A DNA stretch of 64,000 bases from DAOTYH01 sp034435015 (GTDB lineage Bacteria; Chloroflexota; Anaerolineae; Aggregatilineales; UBA3940), in the NCBI GenBank assembly GCA_034435015.1, contig DAOTYH010000045.1, positions 213,048-277,047 on the forward strand. Direction: 5' to 3'. Positions 42,866 to 51,329 of the stretch are shown here, piece after piece. The notes beneath the pieces were generated by a model. That model was not told the DNA's origin and made no database searches. It worked only from the letters and a program-made list of their open reading frames with translations. A program made the translations under genes and the position numbers. Position 1 is the stretch's first letter. Each line of letters starts with the position of its first letter.

Positions 42866-44824
42866 ATGCAAAGGAACAACTATCCAGCTGGTCTGCTGAT
42901 TGTGCTGATCATGCTGTCAGCCTGCTCAGCGTTGGGTGGCGATGCTGAGCCGACAATATGGCCTCTGACCTCCACCCCTGCATCCAAGCAGACCTCGTCT
43001 CCGCCCCTGCCTGCCCCGACCTCTACGCTAACGCCTGTGCCTGCCCCGCCCGGCCCGATGAGGGTGATTTTGGTATCGTTGGATGGCGGACGAGCCGACT
43101 GGCTGTCAACAGGGATGGCGGATGGGACAATGCCTGCTCTAGCGGCACTTGCCGAACAGGGTCTCTGGGGAACTGTTCAGAGCGTTGACCCGCCGACCAG
43201 CGGAGTAGCTCATGCCGGCCTCGCCTGCGGCTGTCTGCCTGTTGATACAGGTATTGTCGGCGAGCGGATACACCGCCCGGAGGACTCGTTCTACTGGTAT
43301 ACCAGTGCCTATGATCTGCCCTGGATGGGGGGCATGCCGGTCTGGCAGGTCGTCAGGCAGTCTGGTATGACGACAGCGTCCCTCTTCTGGCCGGGAGGAG
43401 CATCTATACCGCCGGAGCAGTCGGCGGATTACACTGTAAACTATGGGGAGCGGATGGCTTATTCAGCCCAACATGTGCTGAACCTTGTACCAGCGCAGGG
43501 TTGGGAAGACGCCCCTTCTTCATACAGCCCTCTGTTGGAAGGCCGGTTTTTGATTGGAGACAGAGACGAACCGGTCGCCGTGATCCATACCCTGCTGGCC
43601 GATACAACGGATGATCAGGTGGTCAACTACAACCAGATCATCCTGAGCAATGGCGACAGGGCGTTTAATTTCCCCGACCCGATTCTCTCAGTTGAGTCAG
43701 GCGGGTGGATCGCATGGGCCTTCGATCCTGCTCGGATGCTGGGCACTGACCTTTTGATCACTGACAGCTCGCCAGACAGTTTCACTCTGTACCAGAGTGC
43801 CGTATACAGCCTTGTTGCCTCGCCGGCTGAGCTTGAGACCGCCCTTTTTGAGAATCTTGGCTTTCTGCCGCCCCCAGCCGATTATTACGCACTGGAGCAT
43901 GGCTGGATCAGTCCGGAGCAATATATGGACATGATCGCACGACAGTCTGACTGGATGATGAGTGCCACATTGTGGGTTTACAGGACATACCAGCCTGACT
44001 TGACGTTGGCCGTCCAGAGTCAGCTCAAACAGGCGGGGCACCAATTTCTAATGGTGGACCAGCGGCAACCGGGCTACTCTGTTGACGTTGCAGATCAATA
44101 CCAGCACAACATGGCTTTAGCCAGGACACAGCTTGATACCGAATTGAGACGGTTAGTCGAGACGGTTCAGACGGAAGTTGAGGGAGGCAGACTGGCGCTT
44201 CTTGTGGTCGGCAGTACCGGTATGACGCCCATCCACACTCAGGTCAACCTGAACACAGTATTAGAAGGGGCGGGGTTACTCAGGCTGGACTGGCGGGACT
44301 ATGTGATTGTCGAGCAATCTCAGGCTATTGCGTTTGCTTCCGGAGGGGCGGCTCACATTTATATCAACCTTGCCGGGCGGGAAGGGGGAGGCATTGTCCC
44401 GCAGGAGGCTTATGCTGATGTGCAGACACAGGTTGTCGAGGTTTTGAGTCAGCTCAACGACCCCTCCTCAGGCGAACCGGTCTTTGAGCGGGTTCTTCGG
44501 CGGGATGAGGCACTTGCCCTGGGGGTAGGCGGCCCGTATACGGGGGATGTGTTTGTACAGGCAAGACCAGGCTACCTGTTAAGCGATGAACGCGGGCCGC
44601 AGGAGATATTCGGGCCGGTTGTGTATTATGGACAACAGGGATACCGATCTGATCTGCCTTCTATGCAAGGCGGTTTTATCGCTGTCGGGCGTGGAATCAC
44701 ACCCGACGGCGAGATCGGACTGATCAACCTGGTGGATGTTGCTCCTACCCTGTGCAGACTGCTGGGGATCGAGGCCGGCCCCGCTATGACTGGTGAACCA
44801 CTGATGGGTTTGCTTGGGCAGTAA
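42866..44824 (+). CDS. Alkaline-phosphatase-superfamily lipoprotein with altered metal motif
   Basis: A 652-residue exported lipoprotein (lipobox LSAC, Cys about residue 20; Pro/Thr linker). The first metal Asp is in VILVSLDGGRADWL and the nucleophile region in DPPTSGVAHAGLACG, as in type I phosphodiesterases. The C-terminal end keeps INLVDVAPTLCRLLGI, the usual closing element of the family. The canonical SDHGM metal motif, however, appears as GSTGM (about residue 455), so one metal site is probably lost. Either the enzyme uses one metal or it is a binding protein. Start ATG 42866 is 6 nt after the comEA-like stop. Confidence 0.8.
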   Translation: MQRNNYPAGLLIVLIMLSACSALGGDAEPTIWPLTSTPASKQTSSPPLPAPTSTLTPVPAPPGPMRVILVSLDGGRADWLSTGMADGTMPALAALAEQGLWGTVQSVDPPTSGVAHAGLACGCLPVDTGIVGERIHRPEDSFYWYTSAYDLPWMGGMPVWQVVRQSGMTTASLFWPGGASIPPEQSADYTVNYGERMAYSAQHVLNLVPAQGWEDAPSSYSPLLEGRFLIGDRDEPVAVIHTLLADTTDDQVVNYNQIILSNGDRAFNFPDPILSVESGGWIAWAFDPARMLGTDLLITDSSPDSFTLYQSAVYSLVASPAELETALFENLGFLPPPADYYALEHGWISPEQYMDMIARQSDWMMSATLWVYRTYQPDLTLAVQSQLKQAGHQFLMVDQRQPGYSVDVADQYQHNMALARTQLDTELRRLVETVQTEVEGGRLALLVVGSTGMTPIHTQVNLNTVLEGAGLLRLDWRDYVIVEQSQAIAFASGGAAHIYINLAGREGGGIVPQEAYADVQTQVVEVLSQLNDPSSGEPVFERVLRRDEALALGVGGPYTGDVFVQARPGYLLSDERGPQEIFGPVVYYGQQGYRSDLPSMQGGFIAVGRGITPDGEIGLINLVDVAPTLCRLLGIEAGPAMTGEPLMGLLGQ

Positions 44825-44843
44825 GACAGTCACATGTTACACT
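44814..44843 (+). promoter_or_regulatory. Extended -10 promoter, probable leaderless start of the TrmH-family gene
   Basis: TTGGGC at 44814-44819, 18-nt spacer ending in TGT, TACACT at 44838-44843, then 7 nt and ATG 44851. No Shine-Dalgarno. Confidence 0.5.
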
Positions 44844-44850
44844 AGCGCGT

Positions 44851-45636
44851 ATGATCACCAGCTTAAATAACGAATATGTCAAACGTGTGCGGCAGCTTCA
44901 GTCTCAGCGGCGGGCCCGCCAGAAGGCAGGTCTGTTCGTGATTGAAGGCCCTAACTTGACCCGTGAAGCTGTAACTGCGCAGGCGGCTGTTGAACAGGTC
45001 TTCTACACTGAGTCGTTTGCGGGTACAGCGGAGGGAGTTTCTCTCCTCAACCAGTTGAGCGGCCTAGGGGCGGCGCTGTTGGCGGTAGATGAGCCGGTAA
45101 TGCGGGCAATGAGCGATACACCTACCCCTCAGGGGATTTTGGCTGTGTTGCCGGTACCTCGTCTGCCAGTGCCTGAGACACCTGCTTTTGTGTTGATCAG
45201 TGACAGGGTATCTGATCCGGGGAATATGGGAGCGATGATGCGGGCGGCGGCAGGAGCCGGTGTACCGTTACTTATTGTCACAGCAGGCACGGTTGATTTG
45301 ACTAACCCTAAAGTAGTGCGCAGTGCGGTAGGTGCTCATTTCCGACTGCCTGTTCAGCCTCTGAGTTGGGAAGGGATAGCCAACCGATTGTCAGGACATG
45401 CTATCTTTCTGGCCGACTCTAAGGGGGGCGCGCCATACTATCGGGTGGACTGGACACAGCCCTGTGCCCTCATTGTGAGTGACGAGGCACATGGCCCCAG
45501 CTTGGAGGCTCAGCGGGTGGCACATGCCCATGTCACGATCCCGATGCCGGGCGGTATCGAGTCGCTCAATGTAGCGATGGCGGCAACTGTCCTAATGTTC
45601 GAGATGGTTCGTCAGCGTAGCGAGGCAATGGGCTAG
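44851..45636 (+). CDS. TrmH/SpoU-family RNA methyltransferase
   Basis: A 261-residue SPOUT 2'-O-ribose methyltransferase. The N-terminal substrate-binding domain has NEYVKRVRQLQSQRRARQKAG and LFVIEGPNL. The catalytic trefoil-knot domain has motif 1 VSDPGNMGAMMRAAAGAGV (Asn and Arg), motif 2 IVSDEAHG and motif 3 IPMPGGIESLNVAMAATVLMFE. The layout matches RlmB/TsnR-like 23S rRNA methyltransferases; the exact nucleotide is unknown. The start ATG directly follows an extended -10 by 7 nt. The DUF711 gene follows after 23 nt. Confidence 0.92.
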   Translation: MITSLNNEYVKRVRQLQSQRRARQKAGLFVIEGPNLTREAVTAQAAVEQVFYTESFAGTAEGVSLLNQLSGLGAALLAVDEPVMRAMSDTPTPQGILAVLPVPRLPVPETPAFVLISDRVSDPGNMGAMMRAAAGAGVPLLIVTAGTVDLTNPKVVRSAVGAHFRLPVQPLSWEGIANRLSGHAIFLADSKGGAPYYRVDWTQPCALIVSDEAHGPSLEAQRVAHAHVTIPMPGGIESLNVAMAATVLMFEMVRQRSEAMG

Positions 45637-45659
45637 TACCTAAACAGGGGGACTGAAGA

Positions 45660-46889
45660 GTGAAGGTCCGTTCGGTTACAGCGTTCGTTGAGGTCTCCTA
45701 TCCGCTGGAGGCGGACGCGATTGCCCACGCGGGTGATGCATTGCAGGCCTTCCGGGAGGCATTGGATAAGGCAGGCTTCACCATCCAGACCACACGGCTG
45801 GCGACCCAGCCCTTTCGAGAGATTTTGGGGTCAGCAGGAGCAGACAGGGCGGTTGATCTGGCAAAAGATTTAGCGGCCCTCGCCTTTGTACATGAGATTG
45901 ATTACATCGCTCTTGGGCCGTCCAGAATAGAGGATGCCCCGTCCTATACGCTCGCGCTGGCGGATGTGCTGGGCGGAACAGAGAATATATTTGCCAGCGT
46001 TGAGATCGCAGATCGGCAGGCGGGCCTGAGCCTCCCCCATCTCCGCCGCGTTGCCAGCCTGATCCGCCAAGCGGCGGGGCTACAGGAAGACGGTTTCGCC
46101 AACCTGCGTCTGGCCGCATTGGCAAACGTTCCTCCTTGGTCGCCGTTCTTTCCGGCGGCCTACCATGGCGGGGGGAAGACACGCGTTGCCATTGCAACTG
46201 AAAGCGCAGATGTCGCGCTGGAGGCAGTCAGCAATGCCGCCTCACTGGAACAGGCCCGTAATCTGTTTGTCCGGGCTGTGGAAGCCGAAGCCAAGCGTCT
46301 TGAAAATGCTGTTCAGAAGGTAGCGGAGCGAAACGGTATTCTGTTTCAGGGAATTGACTTCTCGCTGGCTCCTTACCCGGTCGAGGTGCGTAGCATCGGC
46401 GCGGCGTTGGAGAAATTCGGGTTGCCGAGCGTTGGCAAAGCGGGTACGTTGGCGACAGCCGCCTTCCTGACGGATGCACTTGATCGGGCACATTTTGCAC
46501 GCACTGGTTTTTGCGGCCTGATGTTGCCGGTGCTGGAGGACAGCGTGCTTGCCCAGCGTGCGGCTCAAGGCGTCCTGCGAGTAGGCGACCTGCTTGCTTA
46601 CTCAGCAGTGTGCGGTACTGGGCTGGATACAATTCCTCTGCCGGGGGATGTCAGCGAGGGGGCGCTGGCCGCCATCCTGCTTGATGTGGCGGCTCTAGCG
46701 CTTCGGCTTGATAAGCCTCTCACGGCCCGGCTGATGCCTCTCCCCGGTAAACAGGCAGGCGACGAAGTAGCCTTCGAGTTTGAGTATTTTGCGCACAGCC
46801 GGGTCATGGCCCCGAACGCCGAGCCGCTCGAGGGACTGCTGGCAGGAGATGAGCAGTTCCTGATCCAGCCCCGATCATCCCCTGCTTGA
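45660..46889 (+). CDS. DUF711-family protein
   Basis: A 409-residue member of the DUF711 family (UPF0210-like), whose fold relates to glycyl-radical enzymes of the PFL type. The family pattern is clear: FQGIDFSLAPYP, GAALEKFGLPSVGKAGTLA, FLTDALDRAHFARTGFCGLMLPVLED in parts, SAVCGTGLDTIPLPGD and DVAALALRLDKPLTARLMP. The biochemical role of the family is not settled. GTG start at 45660 with a G-rich stretch 9 nt upstream. Probably co-transcribed with the RNA methyltransferase gene. Confidence 0.85.
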   Translation: MKVRSVTAFVEVSYPLEADAIAHAGDALQAFREALDKAGFTIQTTRLATQPFREILGSAGADRAVDLAKDLAALAFVHEIDYIALGPSRIEDAPSYTLALADVLGGTENIFASVEIADRQAGLSLPHLRRVASLIRQAAGLQEDGFANLRLAALANVPPWSPFFPAAYHGGGKTRVAIATESADVALEAVSNAASLEQARNLFVRAVEAEAKRLENAVQKVAERNGILFQGIDFSLAPYPVEVRSIGAALEKFGLPSVGKAGTLATAAFLTDALDRAHFARTGFCGLMLPVLEDSVLAQRAAQGVLRVGDLLAYSAVCGTGLDTIPLPGDVSEGALAAILLDVAALALRLDKPLTARLMPLPGKQAGDEVAFEFEYFAHSRVMAPNAEPLEGLLAGDEQFLIQPRSSPA

Positions 46890-46898
46890 TAGAGGCGG

Positions 46899-47150
46899 TC
46901 ATGCCGCTGAGCGACGTTGGGTTTCATCTGATGGTGAACCCAGCCAGAAATGATGAGGCAAAACAGTGTTGGAAGTCCGTATCTCTATGCCGTCAAGGGC
47001 TAGAGATGTCCCTGACACCATTGAGGGATGGACATAGCACAACGTAGCTGGGGTCCCATATTTGGCCTCATAATATTGCGCCGCACGCCTGAGCTTGGCG
47101 GCCAGATCACGCTGATCACTGCTGTCAAACCACAACATCCCAACCCGCAT
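46899..47150 (-). CDS. Small protein of unknown function behind LexA-like boxes
   Basis: An 83-residue protein that begins MRVGMLWFDSSDQRDLAAKL and has AAQYYEAKYG, CYVHPSM and a C-terminal VLPHHFWLGSPSDE. I recall similar short proteins in Chloroflexota, without assigned function. Coding support: GGGAGG five bases before ATG 47150 and its own upstream regulatory region, with two GAACATATGT-type boxes 51-90 nt upstream. It converges on the DUF711 gene with a 9-nt gap. Confidence 0.7.
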   Translation of the reverse strand: MRVGMLWFDSSDQRDLAAKLRRAAQYYEAKYGTPATLCYVHPSMVSGTSLALDGIEIRTSNTVLPHHFWLGSPSDETQRRSAA

Positions 47151-47165
47151 CGCGACCTCCCTGTG

Positions 47166-47180
47166 CTGACTTGAAGTCAG
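47166..47180. repeat. Inverted repeat in the leader of the small gene
   Basis: A perfect 7-1-7 inverted repeat (CTGACTT G AAGTCAG), between the LexA-like boxes and the ATG at 47150. Confidence 0.4.
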
Positions 47181-47200
47181 GGCTAGAAACTAGGAAGAGA

Positions 47201-47240
47201 AGAACATATGTTCTGTATCAGAATACCAGAACATATGTCT
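47201..47240. promoter_or_regulatory. Two LexA-type operator candidates
   Basis: AGAACATATGTTCT at 47201-47214 is a perfect 14-bp palindrome matching the Bacillus-type SOS box (GAAC-N4-GTTC). A second copy, AGAACATATGTCT at 47228-47240, is nearly the same. They lie upstream of the 83-residue gene on the minus strand. Confidence 0.55.
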
Positions 47241-47285
47241 CATTTCAAGGGTGTGGGGAATATTTTAAGGTTGGCTGTGAGACTG

Positions 47286-49868
47286 CTATAGCAGTGATAC
47301 AGGGTCTACGTCTATCTGTAGCATTGGAGAGTGGCGCAGATCGGCCACGATGTCGGCAGGTTGTGGCCCCCGCACGATGATATGCCAACGGTACAGGCTG
47401 TCATGGCGCGGATAGAAGCAGGGGGCCGGGCCAATCAACGAGGTACTGACCAGCCGCCCGGCAACAATGCGTTCAGACAGGAGAGTATGCAGGCGCTTGG
47501 CCTCCTGCTGAGCGCGTTCAGCGTTCTCGGCTAGTATGACCAGCCGCACCAGCCTGCTATAGGGGGGATAGCCAATCTCGGCGCGGCGGGATATCTCCTG
47601 CTGGTAGAAGGTATGGTAATCATGACGGGAGGCGGCTTGGATGGCATAATGCTCCGGCGCGTAGGTTTGAATGATAACCCGTCCGCCCAGCAGGCCCCGG
47701 CCTGCCCGGCCAGCTACCTGTGTGAGGAGCTGGAAGGTGCGTTCTCCACTGCGGAAATCTGGCAGGTAGAGGGCAGTATCAGCGCTGATCACACCAACCA
47801 GTGTAACTAGCGGCAGGTCAAGTCCCTTGACCACCATCTGTGTTCCGATTAGAACGTTGGCCTGCCGGTTGACGAATTTCTGGAGTAATGCGGCATGGGT
47901 ATCTTTACCGCCGGTTGTATCCCGATCCCAACGTAAAGTACGTGCTTGTGGGAAGCGAGCAAGTACCTCCCGTTCTACCCGCTCGGTGCCTGCCCCAAAA
48001 AAGCGTATCTGGTCAGAACCGCAGACAGGACAGACATCCGGATGTCGAGCGCGGCGGTTACAGTGATGGCAAACCAGAACGCCCTTTTGTTCCCCTTGGG
48101 GTCCAGTATAGACGTGCCACGTCATGGGGACCTCGCAGCGTGGGCAGTTAAAGACAGCCCCGCAGGCGCGGCAAAACACATAGGTTGATGACCCTCTCCT
48201 GTTGAGGAACAGGATAGCCTGCTCTCCATGGGTGAGTGTCTCTTCAAGCGCTGTTGCCAGTGCACGGCTGAAAATTGAGCGATTGTTGGCACGCAGCTCC
48301 TGGCGCATGTCCACCACTTGAACGGGGGGGAGGTCTATCATAACCGTCTCATCCGGATTGCCGGGGAGGTGGCTGTAGCAGGTATGCTCGATACGATGAC
48401 GAAGAGCCTGTACCTCTATAGCGCGGCGGTGTCCCAGGATACGTGCGGGGAGCTCCAACAGGACAAAGTCGCCCCGTTCCGAACTGCCATAGGGAACGGC
48501 ACGGGCATAAGTGGTAATGTCAGGTGTGGCACTGCCCATGAGAACTAATGCCCCCTGAAGGCGGGCCAATTCAATCGCTGTTGGAAGGGCATGATAATAA
48601 GGCAGGGGTGCAGGCGGTGATTGCTTGTAGCTGTCGTCATGACACTCGTCCAGCACGATCAGTCCCAGCCGGGGCAGTGGAGCAAACAGTGCTGAGCGCG
48701 GCCCCACGATCAGGCTGAGCTGACCACTACGCGCTCTGCGCCATGTGTCGTATCGCTCGCCCGTCGAGAGGGCACTATGGATCAACCCCATTCGTCCCGG
48801 AAAGCGCGCCCCGAAGCGGTGGATCGTCTGAGGGGTCAGCGCGATCTCCGGCACCAGCACAATAGCAGTGCGCCCCTGCTCCAGTACATGGGCAACCGCG
48901 CGGAGATATAACTCGGTCTTGCCTGAACCGGTAACACCGTGTAACAGGATAGGGCGGGGTGTTTGTTGCCCATCAAGAGAGAGACGGATCACCTCCCACG
49001 CGGCGGCCTGATCGGGGGTCAAGCGGGGTGGAGTATCAGGGGTAAATATTTCACCTTCCAGAGGATCGCGCCATGCCTCCTGCTCGCGTAGAATCAGGAG
49101 GTCATCTTCGGCCAATGCTCTCAGGTCGGCGAGTGTAGAGCCGGCCACTGCGGCGTAGAGATGCCTCACCTCGATAGGGCTGCGCTCGCGGGCTAAGACG
49201 CGCAGGATGGCGGCACGCCGGCTGGCGGCGGCACGTCCTCTGGCAGGCAGGGACTCATTCTCGAACTCGCGGGCTATGATCGCCTCGACTTGCTCTGGTG
49301 GAAAAGCCAGCTCTGCCAGGCGTGCCTGTTTCGGCTGGATGGCCGGGGCGTCCAGCACCGGCTCTCGCAACAACAGTCCCCGTTCGGCCAGTTGAGAGAC
49401 GGCTCTTTGCCAGTCACGGCGGGGAAGCGCCCGTGCAAGCTGACGGCCTCGTAACGGGCCGCGGCGGGCCAACAGGCCTAGGAGCAATGCTTGGGTTTCA
49501 CCAGCCGCCTCGATCTGCTCTGGTGGAATCACAGGGATGATCAGAATATCGCCACGCCGCGAGAGGCCGGGGGGGATGAATAGGCGCACGCATTCTGAGA
49601 GAGGGGCTAAGTAAGTCACACTCAGCCAGCGGGCTAGCGCAAGTTGGGTCTCGGAGATAATGGGGGTACGGTCAACCAACCGTTCAATCGGCTTGGTATC
49701 TGCTACTGGTGAATGTCGGTCAATGGACAGGATCACACCTTGGGCTTTCTGTTGCCCAAAGGACACCTCGACCAACTGGCCGACCTGCAAATGGCCGGCC
49801 AATTCGGCAGGGATGTGGTAGTGATAGGTGCCCTCAACAGGCAGGTTGACCACAACTTGAGCGTACAT
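47286..49868 (-). CDS. priA: Primosomal protein N' (PriA helicase)
   Basis: Restarts stalled replication forks as a 3'-5' helicase that reloads the replisome. The 860-residue protein has the N-terminal 3'-DNA-binding domain (VVVNLPVEGTYHYHIP), winged helix region, Walker A GVTGSGKTELYLRA (about 310), DEAH box as LDECHDDSYK, and two zinc-binding Cys clusters (CRACGAVFNCPRC and CHHCN, CPVCGS). Helicase motifs V-VI are IGTQMVVKGLDLPLVTLVG and QVAGRAGRG. The length is longer than E. coli PriA (732). ATG 49868 with GGAG five bases upstream and a TATAAT about 35 nt upstream. Confidence 0.96.
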   Translation of the reverse strand: MYAQVVVNLPVEGTYHYHIPAELAGHLQVGQLVEVSFGQQKAQGVILSIDRHSPVADTKPIERLVDRTPIISETQLALARWLSVTYLAPLSECVRLFIPPGLSRRGDILIIPVIPPEQIEAAGETQALLLGLLARRGPLRGRQLARALPRRDWQRAVSQLAERGLLLREPVLDAPAIQPKQARLAELAFPPEQVEAIIAREFENESLPARGRAAASRRAAILRVLARERSPIEVRHLYAAVAGSTLADLRALAEDDLLILREQEAWRDPLEGEIFTPDTPPRLTPDQAAAWEVIRLSLDGQQTPRPILLHGVTGSGKTELYLRAVAHVLEQGRTAIVLVPEIALTPQTIHRFGARFPGRMGLIHSALSTGERYDTWRRARSGQLSLIVGPRSALFAPLPRLGLIVLDECHDDSYKQSPPAPLPYYHALPTAIELARLQGALVLMGSATPDITTYARAVPYGSSERGDFVLLELPARILGHRRAIEVQALRHRIEHTCYSHLPGNPDETVMIDLPPVQVVDMRQELRANNRSIFSRALATALEETLTHGEQAILFLNRRGSSTYVFCRACGAVFNCPRCEVPMTWHVYTGPQGEQKGVLVCHHCNRRARHPDVCPVCGSDQIRFFGAGTERVEREVLARFPQARTLRWDRDTTGGKDTHAALLQKFVNRQANVLIGTQMVVKGLDLPLVTLVGVISADTALYLPDFRSGERTFQLLTQVAGRAGRGLLGGRVIIQTYAPEHYAIQAASRHDYHTFYQQEISRRAEIGYPPYSRLVRLVILAENAERAQQEAKRLHTLLSERIVAGRLVSTSLIGPAPCFYPRHDSLYRWHIIVRGPQPADIVADLRHSPMLQIDVDPVSLL

Positions 49869-49981
49869 TATCTCCGCTGACCATGCTAACAGACAGATTA
49901 TACCCCTGTTGCACTGCGACGAGTTGGCACGCCAGACGGGCTGGCGCTACAATTCCTTTGGCAGGCAGGCTCCTAAAAAAT

Positions 49982-50002
49982 GCCCTGCCCCTCAGGGCTT
50001 TT
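49982..50002 (+). terminator. Weak hairpin with T-run in the MFS gene leader
   Basis: A 6-bp stem (49982-49987 with 49993-49998) with A6 before and TTTTCT after, ending next to the ribosome binding site GGAG at 50004. It could be an attenuator. Confidence 0.35.
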
Positions 50003-50013
50003 CTGGAGATATA

Positions 50014-51267
50014 GTGGCTACACAATTGAATGCCCATCCTGCCACCGGTAGCAAGAGTTGGCGGCAGACCTTCAGGGCCTTTCGGCATTACAACTACCGG
50101 TTGTACTTCTTCGGGTTGTTGGTTTCTGTTATTGGGTCGTTCGGCCAAACGGTTGCTCAGGGATGGCTTGTCTATGAGCTGACTGACTCACCTCTGGCAC
50201 TGGGGCAGGTCACATTTGTTGCGGCCATACCCGTCCTGATGTTTGGTCCGTGGGCTGGTGTGGTCATTGATCGTACCCCGCGTCGGACCCTGCTGATGAT
50301 CACCCAGACTGTGCAAATGCTCCAGGCCTTCACCCTAGCGGCCCTGACTTTTACCGGCCATATTCAGGTTTGGCATATCATGATCCTATCGGGGGTGCTA
50401 GGCCTAACCAACGCCTTCGACGCCCCCGCCCGCCAGTCTATCGTGGTAGAGCTGGCCGGTAAGGAAGACCTCTCCAATGCTATTGCGCTCAACTCTACCC
50501 TTTTTAGTCTTGCGCGCGCGGTCGGGCCAGCAATTGGCGGGTTGGTCGTCGCAGGGCTGGGCACGGCCTGGGCCTTCACAATCAACGGGATCAGCTTTCT
50601 AGCTATCCTGATCAGCCTGCTGTTGATGCGGCTTGAAAAACCCATCTTGCAACCATCCAGCCGATCTCCGCTGGCCGATCTAGCGGAGGGGTTGCGGTTT
50701 GTGTGGCATCAAAAGACCATCATGGCTCTCATGGTCATCGCAATGACGGTGGGTCTGTTTGGGGCAAACTTCATTACGTTGATGCCCGCCGTAGCTCGTG
50801 ATATTCTAGGGCGCGATGAGGTCGCGCTGGGGATGCTCAGCGGGGCGGCAGGAGCTGGGTCTGTGGCTGGCGCACTGGTGGTAGCCTACTTAAGCGGCCA
50901 GCCCGGACGAGGACGCCATTTGAACCTGATCAATCTGCTCTTCCCCTTATCCTTATTTGCCTTCTCTTTTTCGCGCTCGTACCCTTTGTCATTGCTGATA
51001 CTGGTAGCTGTTGGCACAGGTTACACCCCTCAGCTTTCTCTGTGCAACATACTGGTACAGACCAATACCCCCGATCATTTACGTGGACGTGTGATGAGCG
51101 TTTACACCCTTTTGATCTTTGGCTCGTTCCCGCTCGGCGGCTTGATCGCCGGTTCAGTGGCCGACAAGTGGGGTGTTCCTACGGCGCTGACGGCTAGTGC
51201 CGGCGCTGTGTTACTGATCGGCCTGCTATTGCGGGTGCTGGTCCCGCAACTCAAAGAGATGGAGTGA
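50014..51267 (+). CDS. Major facilitator superfamily exporter (MFS_3 / EntS-like)
   Basis: A 417-residue inner-membrane transporter with twelve TM helices. The N-terminus, FRAFRHYNYRLYFFGLLVSVIGSFGQTVAQGWLVYEL in parts, and the loop D-R-T-PRRTLL match the MFS_3 group that includes enterobactin exporters and many uncharacterised multidrug-type pumps. A further motif is AFDAPARQSIVVELAGKEDLSNAIALNS. Substrate unknown. GTG start at 50014 chosen for the GGAG six bases upstream; a frame open to 49909 would include the hairpin region and has no family homology. Confidence 0.88.
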   Translation: MATQLNAHPATGSKSWRQTFRAFRHYNYRLYFFGLLVSVIGSFGQTVAQGWLVYELTDSPLALGQVTFVAAIPVLMFGPWAGVVIDRTPRRTLLMITQTVQMLQAFTLAALTFTGHIQVWHIMILSGVLGLTNAFDAPARQSIVVELAGKEDLSNAIALNSTLFSLARAVGPAIGGLVVAGLGTAWAFTINGISFLAILISLLLMRLEKPILQPSSRSPLADLAEGLRFVWHQKTIMALMVIAMTVGLFGANFITLMPAVARDILGRDEVALGMLSGAAGAGSVAGALVVAYLSGQPGRGRHLNLINLLFPLSLFAFSFSRSYPLSLLILVAVGTGYTPQLSLCNILVQTNTPDHLRGRVMSVYTLLIFGSFPLGGLIAGSVADKWGVPTALTASAGAVLLIGLLLRVLVPQLKEME

Positions 51268-51329
51268 AATCCGGAAAAAGCCGGTTACCCGTCTGAGAAT
51301 GTCGGTGGGGGCGGAGCAAACCCGCCATG

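Noticed and set aside
47282..47295. The 14-bp palindrome ACTGCTATAGCAGT over the priA stop codon as a terminator or operator.
   Set aside because: Too short a stem without a loop for a terminator, and no target promoter; likely chance.
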